A stretch of DNA of 64,000 nucleotides from Dactylorhiza incarnata. Its lineage: Eukaryota; Streptophyta; Magnoliopsida; Asparagales; Orchidaceae. Below, one piece after another: positions 10,591 to 20,598 of the stretch. How positions within the stretch are numbered: position 1 is the stretch's first letter; each line of letters opens with the position of its first letter. The stretch covers positions 6,386,001 to 6,450,000 of the forward strand of contig JAWHQI010000064.1 of the NCBI GenBank assembly GCA_033032865.1. Direction: 5' to 3'. The position numbers and the translations under genes were made by a program. The notes below the pieces were generated by a model. The model was not told the origin of the DNA and did no database searches. It saw only the letters and a list, made by a program, of their open reading frames with translations.

Positions 10591-10667
10591 AGTCATAGTT
10601 CATCCAAATCCTGAGAGATTTTCTAACCAATCATCTAGAAAGGGATTAGTGAAGAATAAGTTAAGGA

Positions 10668-11161
10668 TTACTCTAAGTTTAACATCCTCAATTGGAATTT
10701 GAAGAAGTTAAACTTAGCTTCATCTAGGGACTTTGTAAATATATCAGCCACTTGTTTGTCTGTTGGGACAAACTCAAGGGTGATATCTTCATTTTCCTCA
10801 TGCTCCCTGATGAAGTGATACCTGATCTCAATATGCTTAGTCCTGCTGTGAGAAACAGGGTTCTTAGCAATTGAAATTGCACATGAAGAGTCACAAAACA
10901 GGGGTGTTTTGGTCATCTTTAGATTGTAGTCTTCAAGTTGATGCTGAATCCATAGCAGTTGGGCACAGCAGCTCCCAGCAGAGATATACTCTGATTCTGC
11001 TGTTGAGATTGTCACACTGGTCTGCTTCTTACTGCTCCAAGAGATCAGGCTTCCACCAAGGAATTGACATGTCCCTGAGGTACTCTTCCTATCTTCCTTT
11101 CACCCTGCATAATCTGCATCTGAGTAGCCAGTCAGTTCACATCCATTGTTCCTAGGGTACC
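10668..11161 (-). pseudogene. Copia-2 RNase H, C-terminal remnant of pol
   Basis: The minus-strand frame reads GYSDADYAG then, after an in-frame TGA near 11110, DRKSTSGTCQFLGGSLISWS, TAESEYISAG and LFCDSSCAISIAKN, ending TDKQVADIFTKSLDEAKF about 20 residues before the stop. These are the standard motifs of the copia RNase H module that degrades RNA in RNA-DNA hybrids. The upstream part begins mid-protein at the GTACC target site of the Athila element. The RT palm and integrase are absent. Not functional. Confidence 0.85.
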
Positions 11162-12088
11162 TGATGGAATAAATTCGCGCTGCGCAAAATTAGAATATTA
11201 TTCACGTATAATTCGATAAGGCAAGTGTACCTATCGCTTTATAGTATAGGATTTAGAAAATCAAGTGTCGTATTTTTACGGGCTTGTTGAGTACTTCTAC
11301 TCACAAAGAAGAGCTATTATTTTATCGATCGAAAGTTGGGTTTGTTTTGGAAAAACGATTTGGAGAAAATTAACTACGAAGAAAAATTATGATTAAAAGG
11401 ATTAACACTTGGTCTTGAATCTCTTTGGAATAAAATATAATATTATAAAAGATGAAACCGCAAACTCTTATTGAAATATCTTCGACCATGGAGGTTCCCA
11501 AAATATGGTAGAGCCTCTCTCGAGAGAACTACCACCTAACCTTAGGTTGATCGATTAAGACCCCTCGGCCAGTCGAAACTCCCTAAGCTTGCTTTAAGCG
11601 GTGAAACCCACTATTGGATTTGACTCCAATCCGAAAGATTTGTGTCACCCTCTCTCGAGGAATGCATACAACTCTTTTTATCTTTGAGTGATCTCGTTCG
11701 CATGGATCTCTCGATCACTAGCAAACGAATCTTAGATTGAAAGTCATATTCCGGACATATGAAAACAAAACAAAGTAATTCAAAGATAAATCGAAAATAA
11801 ACAATACGAGAGTTTGCTAATTAGAAAAATTCAAAACATATTTTATTTTATTCCAAAGTTCATCATGACCAAGTGCTAAAGGAAATTTAGCAACTCATCA
11901 TAGTGATGGGAATACAAGTAGAAGCTAGAGGAAAAAGACATGATTAAGAAAACAACAATACTTGAATTAAAATTTCAATAATTTAAAAACTTACAACTTT
12001 AGGAAAAAGTAGCTAGAACATCAAAAACAGTAAACTAATGCTGAAATTAAACTCCAAAATCGAACTCCTTGACTTCTGGAGATTGCTG

Positions 12089-12098
12089 CCTTTTATAG
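12089..12098 (-). promoter_or_regulatory. TATA box, Athila 3' LTR
   Basis: CTATAAAAGG on the minus strand, about 15 nt downstream of the edge of the GTCACGCCC array (12113). The array therefore sits directly upstream of the core promoter. Confidence 0.65.
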
Positions 12099-12112
12099 TT
12101 GAAAAATGGGGA

Positions 12113-12584
12113 GTCACGCCCTTGGTCACGCCCGTGACCAAGGGCGTGTAAGCTGTGTAATTGTCGTCTTGAAAGCCCGGGAACGTCGGGGAAGAAAAAC
12201 CGCCAGAAATCAATTGCATGGCGGGTCACGGCCTTGGTCACGCCCGTGACCGAGGGCGTGTCTTGACCGGGTCTGAAAACGGTGGGAAACGCCGCGATCT
12301 GGAGTTAATTTGGCGGTTGCAGAAGAGTCACGGCCTCGGTCACGCCCGTGACCGAGGGTGTGTAGGCTAGAAACGGCGGGAATTGATTGATGACTGCATT
12401 GAACGTATTCCGGGCGAGTCACGCCCATAACCTTGAGGTGACGCCCACTGTCACGCCCGTGACGGAGGGCGTGTAATTTTAATCTGACGTGGCGGCTGAC
12501 TTCTTCAACTGGAATACGGCGGGGCTGGTTCACGGCCGTGACATGGTGTCACGCCTTTGGTCACGCCCGTGACCTAGGGCGTGT
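12113..12584. repeat. GTCACGCCCGTGAC nested-dyad array (3' LTR)
   Basis: About six units have inner dyad GTCACGCCCGTGAC and, in most, an outer arm pair such as cacgcccttgg and ccaagggcgtg. Each unit is a 35-40 nt hairpin. The linkers differ from one another and are not repeated. The array occupies about 195-670 nt from the LTR start. Confidence 0.9.
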
Positions 12585-12744
12585 ACTTTGCGATTTCGGC
12601 AGTAGTGCTCCAAATATTCTCCTGATTATTCGTATGAGCTTGAAATTGTTATTGGCAGCTCAAATTGCCTGAAAATACAAAAAGAAGATAAATTAGTGAT
12701 AAATTAACAAAAACTAAATTAAATTAAATTAATTTTTAATAAAA

Positions 12745-12825
12745 TATTGTATAAAAATAACTATAAATAACGCATTATCAAATACACCCATACTTACCCG
12801 TTTGCTAGTCCCGAGCAAACAACTT
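12745..12825 (-). other. Athila polypurine region and 3' LTR junction
   Basis: On the minus strand, tttgctcgggactagcaaa and then acgggtaagtatgggtgt run into the LTR start at 12780. The G/A-rich stretch is the likely plus-strand primer. The palindromic TTTGCTCGGGACTAGCAAA block just upstream is itself a dyad. Confidence 0.6.
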
Positions 12826-14413
12826 TTCATAGGAGTAGAAAAATTTAAATACTAGAAAAGAAATCTGAACCTAAGGAGTAAAAATGTGAAGTCTTGCGCC
12901 TAAGCGTGTAGAAATCTTAGTAGAAAAACCTATTCAGCATAAAGATTAGCTTATAATTTTCAAAAATGCGTTATAACATATTATTTTTACTTTTAAATTG
13001 AAAATCCGGTAAATCCTAAAATGATAATTAGGGAGCGGGTAGCGTGTTCACTAAGATCAATATTACACAAAATCAAAGTTCGGGATAGCCTCCAAAGAAA
13101 TCCATCAATGACGATGGTCATAGGCTTGCCCTTTCACACTCTCGCCACGACACTAGTTTAACTCATAAGTATGAATCAATAGGACTTAATTGGGTTGAAA
13201 CGTGGGCTTAGATTATTTTTGGTGTGGAAAAACAAAGATAAACATTACGGCTATTCACACCCAAACCAAAAGTGAGCTCGCACAAAATAATCTAAGCAGT
13301 CATGGCATTGTAAGAGCATAGCCAATTTCTAATCTTTTTTTTTATGTTCCTTTTTCTCTTTCTTTCTTTTTGTTTTGTTTTTTTTTCATTTGATTTTTTT
13401 TCATAAAAGACAAGAGAAAGTCCACCAAAAGAATAAAAGACAACAAACTCTCACAAAATCTTTTCAAATTATTACTTCAGAGCACAGACTTGGGTGTGTG
13501 ATAGGTTGCTTTTTGGGCCTTGGTGAAGAGCTTGGTGGAGCTGAAACAAAAAGTAATGTAAAAGGCTCAAAGGGCTTAACAAAGATAAAATGCTAGGTGC
13601 GGGTGCAAAAGCTCAAACGGGCCAATGAAACGCCTATATCATATTCATACGAATGAATTTAACTTATGCAAATATTTTGAGAATCGCTAGAGGGCAAGTT
13701 CTAGACATCGAGAAAGAATACCCTTCCGTTCAAATTGTGTAATAATTCTCTAGTAAGCTTCTACATACTCACTTAAATTATTTTTGGATTCTACCGGTTT
13801 CAAGTTAAAAGTAAAACAAAAATAATTTTCACGCAGTTAGAAAAACATAAATCCAATTGTATGCTGAATAGTTAATTCGACATGAGATCCTACTAACGCG
13901 TGCGCGTAACTAGAACACTGCACGAGTCAACAATTTTACTCGAAAATTCAAAATCTAATGAAGTATATAAAATTTCCTACCACACTATATAAAAGTAAAT
14001 CTACTAAGAATTTTGCAAACAAGTAAAAATAGAAATATTGATTCCCAAAATAAAATAAGATAAAAAACATTTTTTTTTATTTTTCAATATTTTCTTCTTT
14101 TTTTTATATATTTGTTTTTTTTTGTTTTTTAGTTGTTTTTTTTTGTGGTGCTCAGCAGTAAACTTGGTGTGAAATACCCTCCCCCCATACTTAAAAGAAA
14201 ACAGTGTCCCCAATGTTTTAGAAATAAGTACGAGTAAATGAGAGAAAACTTCTCTGATGAATAACAAAGCAATACCCGAGCCATCCTGAAAAAAAAACAT
14301 AGACTAAAAGCAAAACATTTTTTTATATATTTTTTTGCATTTAATAAAAGAGAAATAAAAACAAATACAGAAGTGCGGTACATAAAATAAAAGATACAGA
14401 CGACCAAAAATCT
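12826..14413 (-). other. Athila 3' non-coding region
   Basis: Between the ORF1-like gene and the 3' LTR. AT-rich, with long T and A homopolymer runs near 13320-13400 and 14070-14150. The short open frames on both strands are Lys/Phe-rich products of these runs. I see no domain. Confidence 0.6.
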
Positions 14414-15656
14414 CTAAGCGTCATCGTCGTCATCCTCCTGCTGATAATAAGCACGCAGATCAACAAATTCCTGCTGCAGATGCTCCATAGAGGAAGCATG
14501 GCGCTGCTCGAGGGTATCAAAACGTGTGTCAAAATGAGCGCGCATGGACAGCTGCTCGGTCTGAATCTGATCCAAACGAGTGTGGATCCACCCAAACTGC
14601 TGATCGAAATAAGTGGATGAGTCGGGCGCAGGGGGAAAATGTTGCTGTGGCGGCTGTGGAAACTGCGGAGCTGGAGCAACGCCACCGGAATCAGCTTCGA
14701 AATCAAGATCGATCGGGTCGCCAACCCACTTCGCCAGGAACGGCCTCGTACTCGCGGCCACGCCGACGCATCAAACCAAGGGCTCGGAGGTTTTGGAATG
14801 TGATAGGCGCAGGCGTTTGGAGTGGAGCAATGAGAGGAAGTGCATCCCAGAGGCCCAAACGCTTGGCCAAAAATGTAACAAACGAGCCTCCATGTAGCGC
14901 ACTAAGCCTCCGATTTTCGGCCTGATGCCGAAAAAACATTGCTAGCTCCGAACCAAGATTGAGGGGGACTCGTTCGTGCAGGCTATATAAATATAACAGG
15001 TCCGCGCGGGTCACCACTCCATGGCTATCGCCGCGAGCGGAAAGTGTGAAAGTGAGGAGGTAGTGGAGATAGCGTAAGGCGGGGGAGAGGAGATGACTAC
15101 CCTTGGATTTTTTAGGCGAATATGGATTGGGATCGTTACTGATTTCTGCCCAAAATCCGTGGAGGTTATAATCGCGAGGGAAATCGAGGGGGAGAGCGGT
15201 GTAGGCCTCCGTAAGGGTGAAAGCCTCGTCGCAAAAGCCCATGAGAACGTTGAATTGACGCAAAGGAAGGGTTCGCGAAAGTCCGCCCATTCGGAATTCA
15301 AGCACGTTGTCGGCCCCGGCCCAGTGGAAATCAAACGAAGAGAAAAACTCCACCGTCAGCTCGTAGTACGCCGGCTCCGAAATGGAGAAGAAAGGAACCC
15401 ACCCCGGAGTAGTGAGTAAATCTCGCTCCGCGTTGGCCTGCCCGAGGGTGGTGAGAACGTTCCAATCGATGACGTGGAAAACTCCAAATTCTTTCCCACG
15501 GAGGCGGTTACTTCGTTCTTGATGAGTAGGATTGGGAAAATTGAGCATAGCCTCCGCATCAAAAGAGTCATCGGGGAGTGAAGAGGAGGACTCGCCAACG
15601 GCGTGGTTGCGACGGCGGGCGGCCATTTGGAAGGAAGAGATGAAGAATTCGGCCAA
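14414..15656 (-). pseudogene. Athila ORF1-like protein
   Basis: The long minus-strand frame opens at 15656 and runs 317 residues to a stop at 14703. An overlapping frame (14761-14414) continues the protein with a Pro/Gln segment and a coiled-coil-like tail (IHTRLDQIQTEQLSMRAHF, TLEQRHASSMEHLQQEF) ending in an acidic run. One frameshift near 14720-14760 would join them, giving roughly 410 residues. Motifs such as FGVFHVIDW, VPFFSISEPAYYELTVEFF, FRMGGLSRTLPLRQFNVLMG and the RRRGREY end resemble the plant Athila ORF1 / 'putative plant transposon protein' family. Its biochemical role is unknown. It lies downstream of gag-protease, where Athila elements keep an extra ORF. Confidence 0.7.
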
Positions 15657-16767
15657 AGAAGAGAGAAAAGAAGGGGGAGATGAGGGACAAGGTGTGGAGA
15701 AAAGAGAGGGGGAAGTGGTACTTAAATAGGGGAAAATTCATGTGTCACGCCCTCAGTCACGCCCGTGGCCGAGGGCGTGTAAGGGGCGACACGTGAATTT
15801 TTGCGAAGGGGAGTAAACGACGATTGACCGGTCAAAAAGCCGAAAATTTGTCAGGTCACGCCCTTGGTCACGCCCGTGACCAAGGGCGTGTAACTGGCGA
15901 AGTCAAATGGACAGGGAATCCAATGCGCGCCGGTCAAAAAGCGGTTCTCGGGATGTCACCGCCCAGGTTCACGCCCGTGACCATGGGAGTGACTTGATTG
16001 TCACGGGCGTGACAGTCAAATGGCATCTTTGACCGGGTGCGGTGGAGGTGAGGCGCCAGCTGGATGAGTCACGGTCGTGACCTTAAAATGTCACGGGCGT
16101 GACTCGAGTTGTCACGGGCGTGACATGTCAAGTTGAGCCCGTGAGTGCCGGGTTGGGCGAAAATGTTCTTCCGTTAATGTCATGCCCGTGACCATGGTTG
16201 GTCACGCCCGTGACTATTACGGAAGACGGAATGGAGTGCAACTCGTCGAGAGATTCGCCAGGAAAAACGAATCGTAACGCGCCACGCCCTGGTCACGGCC
16301 GTGACTGAGGCCGTGACTAAGACATTTTTTTTCAGAAACATTTTTTTTTGTTTTTGTTTTTTTTCTTGGTTTGGTTTTGTAATTTTTTTTTATCTTTTTG
16401 AAAAGAAAACAAAATAAAAACAAAATCAACTTAATAAAATAAAAAGAAAATTACCAAAAATAAAGTACCGACTTGGAGAGCGGGGTTTCATGCGTAAGTG
16501 CGAGTGACCGTTATCTCGCAAATCTCCTCCAAACCTGCAAAAACCTCAAAATAAAATAATAACATTTTTTATTTGTTTTTTTTTCATTTTTATATGTTTT
16601 TGTGAAAAAAAATTTAAAAAGAAAAACATAAACAAACATGTTAAAATAAAATCCTTTCTCTTTTTTAGGCACATTTTTTAAGAGAGCGAAAAAATAAAAA
16701 CATGGGTTGCCTCCCAAGAGCGCTTTGGTTACGGTCGTTGAGCTCGACCATAGTGACGTGTCGGTCT
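15657..16767 (-). other. array-rich spacer where pol should be
   Basis: Between protease and the ORF1-like gene. It holds a second GTCACGCCC dyad array and homopolymer-rich stretches (16320-16420, 16560-16680). No RT, RNase H or integrase motif in any frame. Confidence 0.75.
15743..16320. repeat. internal GTCACGCCCGTGAC dyad array
   Basis: The same dyad family as in the LTRs. Units include cacgcccttggtcacgcccg with its complementary arm, and looser forms such as gtcacgggcgtgac. About eight to ten copies with irregular spacing. It starts just upstream of the ORF1-like gene start (15656), so it could act as a promoter-proximal element for that gene; this is inference. Confidence 0.85.
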
Positions 16768-18659
16768 TTACCTCGTTCTAAATTTATCATCAAATGATGA
16801 TAACGGCTTTGAGCGATGCAAGTTGGGTGAATTTGTTGCATGAATTAAAATATTCTCATACCCCATTCGGAGGAGAAGAGTGCCCTCACAAACATCAAAT
16901 ATTGCTCGTGTAGTGGCCAAGAATGGACGACCAAGGATTAGAGGTATCCCGACGTCTTCTTCCATATCAAGGATAACAAAGTCTACCGGTAAAGTAGACT
17001 CGCCAACCTCAACTGGCACATCTTGAATCACCCCTATGGGTGTCTTCACGGAGCGATCAGCCAATTGTAATTTGATGTCGGTGGGGGTAGGTTCTCCTAA
17101 CTGTAATTTTTGGGATAAACTATAGGGAATAATATTAACACTAGCGCCCAGATCGGCGAAAGCGTTTGAAAAATGAGTAGATCTTATAGTGCATGGAATA
17201 TTAAAATTAGAATTAATATTATTAGCCCGCTCGATCAAACGAGCGGGGTAAGGAAGACGGGGTTGAAATTCTGGAAGAGGAAGAGATGATGGGGTAGGTG
17301 AAATTTCCTCTTCAAGATCTGTGTCCGAATCATCCGCAAAGGCCACCGCCAAGACATTTGAAGTTGTCGGCGGTGTTCTTTTCGGCTGATCGGTGACCAT
17401 TTTTAAAAGTTGCCCCACTTGATTCTCCAAATTCCGCAACGACCCTTGTAAATTGCGGACATCCACATCATTTTTAGAAATATATTTATTAACCACCTCC
17501 TCGAGAGAAGGCGGTTTAGGGGCTTGCGGTGGAAGAGATGAATTTGGAGAACCAAGGGGAGCATTACCCGTGTTACCTTGATTACCCCATGATAAATTGG
17601 GGTGGTTCCTCCAACCTGGGTGGTATGTGTTGCCGTATTGATTGTTCCCCGGATTGAAGGGCGGCCGGTTCGGATTATCCATGTAATCCACATGCTCCGC
17701 CGCATTTTAATTAGGCTCCCAGGTAGGTGTAGAAGAGGGAGCAGTCATCCCTTCTAGTTTTTTGCTAAGTAGCTCAACCTGTAGAGATAAATTAGTAAAT
17801 GAATTAATTTCATACAGCCCGGCCGGTTTATTTGAGCGCGACCGAGGTGTACTCCATTGATACGTATTCATGGCCATACTCTCTAAAAGCTCTTGCGTGT
17901 CTGCCGGTGTTTTGTTATTCAAGGTACCACCGGCGGCGGCGTCAATCATTTGACGTGTTTGGGAATTTAGGCCGTTGTAGAATGTCTGAATTTGCAATCA
18001 ATCTGGGATTGCATGATGGGGGCATCGGCGCAAATATTCCGATTCAACTTGGGAGAAAGAAATTATATCCTTACGCAATTGGGCTGATTTAGCGGGCGGA
18101 AAATATTTCGTGAGAAATTGTTTCGTCATTTGGGCCCATGTGGTGATAGATCCTCTTGGAAGAGAACTGAGTCACTGCTTAGCTTTATTGCGCAAGGAGA
18201 AAGGAAAAAGCCGAAGCCTAATTGCATCATCAGATACCCCGTTAATTTTGAAAGTATCGCATATTTCTAGAAAACTAAAAAAATGCGCGTTGTGATCCTC
18301 ATCTTGAAGCCCATCAAATTGTACATATTGTTGTACCATTTGAATGATGCTCGGCTTTAATTCAAAATTATTGTTCGCTATAGCAGGTCGAACAATACTA
18401 GAAGTGGTATCCTCCAGATTAGGCCGGGCATAATAGGACATGGTCTGTTGCGCGACCTCATCCGGATTTGGATCACCCATATTAGAAGAAGTAGAGAGGA
18501 GGAAGAAGTAGAAGAAGAAGAAGAAGAAGGAGAAGTGTCACCTACGGACTCCACGATCAGATTTTGAGAATTTGGTCCTTGAAATCTTAAGCGTCGCCGA
18601 ATGGTTTGCTCGATTTCCGGATCCAATTCAAGAAGATCAGACGGATTCCTTCGGGTCAT
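16768..18659 (-). pseudogene. Athila gag-protease, frameshifted
   Basis: The Gag start MTRRNPSDLLELDPEIEQTI is at 18659. The frame breaks near 18500 in a GAA/TCT microsatellite, continues in 18480-18172 (VQQYVQFDGLQDEDHNAHFF, LFPFSLRNKAK), then 17997-17707 (FYNGLNSQTRQMIDAAAGG) and finally 17691-16768. The last part has an Asn/Pro-rich linker, LQGSLRNLENQVGQL and an aspartic protease domain: active-site ADLGASVNIIPYSL, LQLADRSVKTPIGVIQDV, FVILDMEEDVGIPLILGRPF and LATTRAIFDV. The protease would mature the polyprotein. The frame ends at 16768 with no pol behind it. Several frameshifts make this copy defective. Confidence 0.82.
18482..18540. repeat. GAA/GGA microsatellite in Athila gag
   Basis: Imperfect gaagaagaag / gaggag tract. 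It coincides with a shift of the Gag reading frame (the minus-strand frame turns into Ser-rich sequence), so slippage here probably caused the break. Confidence 0.7.
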
Positions 18660-18744
18660 ACACCAAAAAGAAAAACGTAGAAAAGAGAGAAGAAAAAAAA
18701 TGATTAAATTAATAGAACTAAGCTTTCAAAATATCAACAATAAA

Positions 18745-18764
18745 TTCCCCGACAACGGCGCCAA
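18745..18764 (-). other. Athila primer binding site
   Basis: TGGCGCCGTTGTCGGGGA on the minus strand, next to the LTR edge at 18770. This is the classical Athila-type binding site (tRNA-Asp is the primer usually proposed). Confidence 0.85.
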
Positions 18765-19695
18765 AAACTTGATGGAATAAATCCGCGCTGCGCAAAATTA
18801 GAATATTATCCACGTATAATTCGATAAGGCAAGTCTACCTATCGCTTTATAGTATAGGATTTAGAAAATCAAGTGTCGTATTTTTCCGGGCTTGTTGAGT
18901 ACTTCTACTCACAAAGAAGAGCTATTATTTTATCGATCGAAAGTTGGGTTTGTTTTGGAAAAACGATTTGGAGAAAATTAACTACGAAGAAAAATTATGA
19001 TTAAAAGGATTAACACTTGGTCTTGAATCCCTTTGAAATAAAATATAATTTTATAAAAGATGATACCGCAAACTCTTATTGAAATATCTTTGACCATGGA
19101 GGTTCCCAAAATATGGTAGAGCCTCTCTCGAGAGAACTACCACCTAACCTTAGGTTGATCGATTAAGACCCCTCGGCCAGTCGAAACCCCTTAAAATTGC
19201 TTTAAGCGGTGAACCCCACTATTGGATTTGACTCCAATCCGAAAGATTTGTGTCACCCTCTCTCGAGGAATGCATACAACTCTTTTTATCTTTGAGTGAT
19301 CTCCTCGTTCGCATGGATCTCTCGATCACTAGCAAACGAATCTTAGATTGAAAGTCATATTCCGGACATATGAAAACAAAACAAAGTAATTCAAAGATAT
19401 ATCGAAAATAAACAATACGAGAGTTTGTTAATTAGAAAAATTCAAAACATATTTTATTTTATTCCAAAGTTCATCATGACCAAGTGCTAAAGGAAATTTA
19501 GCAACTCATCATAGTGATGGGAATACAAGTTGAAGAGGAAAAAGACATGATTAAAAAAACAACAATACTTGAATTAAAATTGCAATAATTTAAAAACTTA
19601 CAACTTTAGGAAAAAGTAGCTAGAACATCAAAAACAGTAAACTAAAGCTGAAATTAAACTCCAAAATCGAACTCCTTGACTTCTGGAGATTGTTG

Positions 19696-19705
19696 CCTTT
19701 TATAG
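19696..19705 (-). promoter_or_regulatory. TATA box, Athila 5' LTR
   Basis: CTATAAAAGG on the minus strand, about 15 nt downstream of the array edge at 19720. Likely core promoter of the element RNA. Confidence 0.7.
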
Positions 19706-19719
19706 TTGAAAAATGGGGA

Positions 19720-20191
19720 GTCACGCCCTTGGTCACGCCCGTGACCAAGGGCGTGTAAGCTGTGTAATTGTCGTCTTGAAAGCCCGGGAAGTCGGGGAAG
19801 AAAAACAGCCAGAAATCAATTGCATGGCGGGTCACGGCCTTGGTCACACCCGTGACCGAGGGCGTGTCTTGACCGGGTCTGGAAACGGTGGGAAACGCCG
19901 CAATCTGGAGTTAATCTGGCGGTTGCAGAAGAGTCACGGCCTCGGTCACGCCCGTGACCGAGGGCGTGTAGGCTAGAAACGGCGGGAATTGATTGATGAC
20001 TGCATTGAACGTATTCCGGGCGAGTCACGCCCGTAACCTTGAGGTCACGCCCACTGTCACGCCCGTGACGGAGGGCGTGTAATTTTAATCTGACGTGGCG
20101 GCTGACTTCTTCAACTGGAATACGGCGGGGCTGGTTCACGGCCGTGACATGGTGTCACGCCCTTGGTCACGCCCGTGACCTAGGGCGTGTA
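19720..20191. repeat. GTCACGCCCGTGAC nested-dyad array (5' LTR)
   Basis: Same units and order as at 12113-12584. Point differences (for example cacacccgtg for cacgcccgtg) leave most stems intact. Confidence 0.9.
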
Positions 20192-20391
20192 CTTTACGAT
20201 TTCGGCATTAGTGCTCCAAATATTCTCCTGATTATTCGTATGAGCTTGAAATTGTTATTGGCAGCCCAAATTGCCTGAAAATACAAAAAGAAGGTAAATT
20301 AGTGATAAATTAACAAAAACTAAATTAAATTAAATTAATTTTTAATAAAATATTGTATAAAAATAACTATAAATAACGCATTATCAGTACC

Positions 20392-20598
20392 ATAGGCCAA
20401 GATTTGATGTGCCCTTTCCTTTGTGAGGGATCTAAGAAATTTCTCATTAAGATCAGAGTTGGTGAACTCTCTTTCATAATTTCTTAGTCCATTCACTATC
20501 TTGAAGAATCTCTCATAACAGTTAGAGATTGTTTCATTCTTGCATTGCTTGAAGGCCTCATACTCCTGGTTGAGAAGGGATTTCCTATCATCCCTTAC
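20392..20598 (-). pseudogene. Copia-2 gag, middle part
   Basis: The minus-strand frame reads DDRKSLLNQEYEAFKQCKNE, then YERFFKIVNGLRNYEREF, NSDLNEKFLRSLTKERAHQI and LAYGT. It continues in frame from 27037-27425 when the gypsy element 20599-27036 and one CTTAC copy are removed, which confirms both the insertion and the gene. It ends at the deletion junction shared with the Athila target site (GGTACC), after which RNase H sequence follows in another frame. Confidence 0.85.

Larger units (their letters stand above)
11162..12780 (-). repeat. 3' LTR of the Athila-like element
   Basis: Nearly identical to 18770-20386, including the dyad array and TATA box. Begins TGATGGAATAAATTCGCG and ends CGCATTATCA on the plus strand. 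Confidence 0.93.
11162..20386 (-). mobile_element. Athila-like gypsy element lacking RT and integrase
   Basis: A complete 9.2-kb insertion flanked by GTACC (11157-11161 and 20387-20391), with LTRs of 1619 and 1617 bp (TGATG...TATCA). In minus-strand order: 5' LTR, primer binding site, gag-protease (18659-16768), a non-coding array region, an Athila ORF1-like gene (15656-14414), a T-rich stretch, polypurine region and 3' LTR. No RT, RNase H or integrase can be found anywhere in the 6-kb interior, so the copy depends on another element for mobility. LTRs are very similar, so the insertion is fairly recent. Confidence 0.88.
18770..20386 (-). repeat. 5' LTR of the Athila-like element
   Basis: Plus-strand ends TGATGGAATAAATCCGCG and CGCATTATCA. 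Only scattered substitutions and small indels separate it from 11162-12780. Confidence 0.93.

Noticed and set aside
15093..15729. Plus-strand frames opposite the Athila ORF1-like gene
   Set aside because: Shadows of the minus-strand coding sequence; no motifs.
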